The notes below the pieces were generated by a model. That model saw only the letters and a list, made by a program, of their open reading frames with translations, was not told the origin of the DNA and made no database searches. From Candidatus Amesbacteria bacterium RBG_19FT_COMBO_48_16 (GTDB lineage Bacteria; Patescibacteriota; Microgenomatia; CAZETR01; Amesbacteraceae), in the NCBI GenBank assembly GCA_001775555.1, contig MEXE01000051.1, forward strand, positions 1-5,548: a stretch of DNA of 5,548 nt. The letters run 5' to 3'. The position numbers and the translations under genes are program-made. Below are positions 4,632-5,548 of the stretch, in pieces (within the stretch, counting starts at the first letter, position 1; each line of letters starts with the position of its first letter).

Positions 4632-5548
4632 ATGACTACAATAAGAAATATCGCGGTAATTGCCCACGTGGATCACGGCAAGACCACGCTGGTGGATGCC
4701 ATCCTCAAGCAAACCCATGTCTTCCGGGACAACCAGGCGGAAATGAGCCAAACGCTGATTTTGGACCGCAACGCCCTGGAACGGGAGCGGGGAATAACAA
4801 TACTAGCTAAAAACTGTGCCGTTTCCTACCGGGACGTGAAAATAAATATCATCGACACACCGGGACACGCGGATTTTTCCGGAGAAGTGGAGAGGACCCT
4901 GGGGATGGCTGACGGGGCACTTTTGATTGTGGACGCGGCGGAAGGGCCGATGCCGCAAACCCGATTTGTGCTGAAAAAAGCCCTGGAACTGGGACTTAAA
5001 ATCATCGTGGTCATAAATAAAATCGATAAAAAGACGGGTAACCCCCAGGAAACTTTGGCTAAAATCGAGGCTCTGTTTTTGGAACTGGCGACGGACCACG
5101 GGCAGCTGGAATTCCCAATACTTTATGCCGTGGGAAAACGGGGGGCAGTGTTTGACAATATTCCGGATAATATCGAAGCCGAGGGGGATGTGACTCCCCT
5201 TTTGGACGCGATTGTGAATTTTGTGCCGCCGGCTCAAAGCCTTCCAGGACCGTTTAAAATGCTGGTCAGTTCTCTAGACTTTGATCCCCATGTAGGGCGG
5301 ATGGCGGTAGGCAAAATAACTTTTGGAAAAATCGAGAAGGGAATGAAAGTGGTTCTGGCCCATGATCCGGCAAAAGTACTAACGGTGGAAAAACTGATGG
5401 TATACGAAGGACTAAATAAAATCGAGACAGACCGGGCAGAGTCGGGGGAAATTGTATGTTTTTCGGGAGTGGACGAAGCTAAAATAGGAAATACCATAGC
5501 CGACCCGGCGGAGACGACTGCCCTGCCTGCGGCATTTATATCCGAGCC
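4632..5548 (+). CDS. typA: Translational GTPase TypA/BipA (N-terminal half, cut by window end)
   Basis: The window holds 305 complete codons of a protein usually about 600 residues long. TypA is a ribosome-binding GTPase related to EF-G, involved in ribosome assembly and stress or cold response. The opening MTTIRNIAVIAHVDHGKTT is the classical TypA start. GTPase motifs are G1 AHVDHGKTT (11-19), G2 RGITI (53-57), G3 DTPGH (75-79) and G4 NKID (129-132). The G5 position, SA in most members, reads YAVGKRG (165-171) here. Domain II begins near residue 206 with PGPFKMLVSSLDFDPHVGRMAVG. GPMPQTRFVLKKAL (105-118) separates it from EF-G and tetracycline-protection proteins. The frame is open back to ATG 4593 and TTG 4614, but ATG 4632 matches the family start; only GGGG seven bases upstream could serve as a ribosome site. 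Confidence 0.95.
   Translation, partial: MTTIRNIAVIAHVDHGKTTLVDAILKQTHVFRDNQAEMSQTLILDRNALERERGITILAKNCAVSYRDVKINIIDTPGHADFSGEVERTLGMADGALLIVDAAEGPMPQTRFVLKKALELGLKIIVVINKIDKKTGNPQETLAKIEALFLELATDHGQLEFPILYAVGKRGAVFDNIPDNIEAEGDVTPLLDAIVNFVPPAQSLPGPFKMLVSSLDFDPHVGRMAVGKITFGKIEKGMKVVLAHDPAKVLTVEKLMVYEGLNKIETDRAESGEIVCFSGVDEAKIGNTIADPAETTALPAAFISE

Noticed and set aside
4803..5237. Minus-strand frame of 144 codons opposite typA
   Set aside because: It is antisense to conserved TypA GTPase sequence and has no recognisable domain or ribosome site.
4632..5548. EF-G, LepA or tetracycline ribosomal protection protein
   Set aside because: The N-terminus, the GPMPQTRFVLKKAL segment and the domain II start match TypA/BipA specifically.

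Overview
The window looks like a stretch of bacterial chromosome, read with the standard bacterial code. Stop codons used are TAG, TAA and TGA, and no gene reads through an in-frame TGA. The gene style suggests a member of the Candidate Phyla Radiation (Patescibacteria, perhaps Microgenomates-like): small membrane-anchored proteins, a short SLT-type peptidoglycan lyase behind a Lys-Pro linker, a tethered cupredoxin, and -10 boxes almost touching start codons. This placement is a tentative inference; no rRNA or marker tree is available here.

Layout. Positions 1-1643 on the minus strand encode a membrane-anchored formylglycine-type sulfatase whose C-terminal end lies outside the window. Positions 1644-1796 form a divergent promoter region. 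It holds a good minus-strand promoter, a GC-rich hairpin resembling a dispersed repeat, a perfect 10-base palindrome and a plus-strand TATAAT. From 1797 everything runs on the plus strand with short gaps: an RBBP9/YdeN-like alpha/beta hydrolase, a small unrecognised protein that may be frameshifted, a membrane-tethered plastocyanin-like cupredoxin, an SLT-type lytic transglycosylase, a TauE/SafE (TSUP) permease, and the N-terminal half of the translational GTPase TypA/BipA, cut by the window end.

How the genes fit together. No single pathway is evident. Four products act at or outside the membrane: the sulfatase (sulfate ester removal), the cupredoxin (copper or electron transfer), the transglycosylase (wall remodelling) and the permease (small anion or sulfur-compound transport). 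A link between sulfatase and permease through sulfur is conceivable, but they are divergently placed and far apart, so it is not supported. The plus-strand genes look like several short transcription units, not one operon, because -10 boxes recur before the hydrolase, the transglycosylase and typA.

The most interesting signals are the recurrent near-leaderless promoter arrangement, the small orphan gene with a probable G-run frameshift just before the cupredoxin, the palindrome in the -35 position of the hydrolase promoter, and the rise in GC from the sulfatase to the permease/typA end. I found no mobile element, CRISPR array, RNA gene or convincing new multi-gene system.
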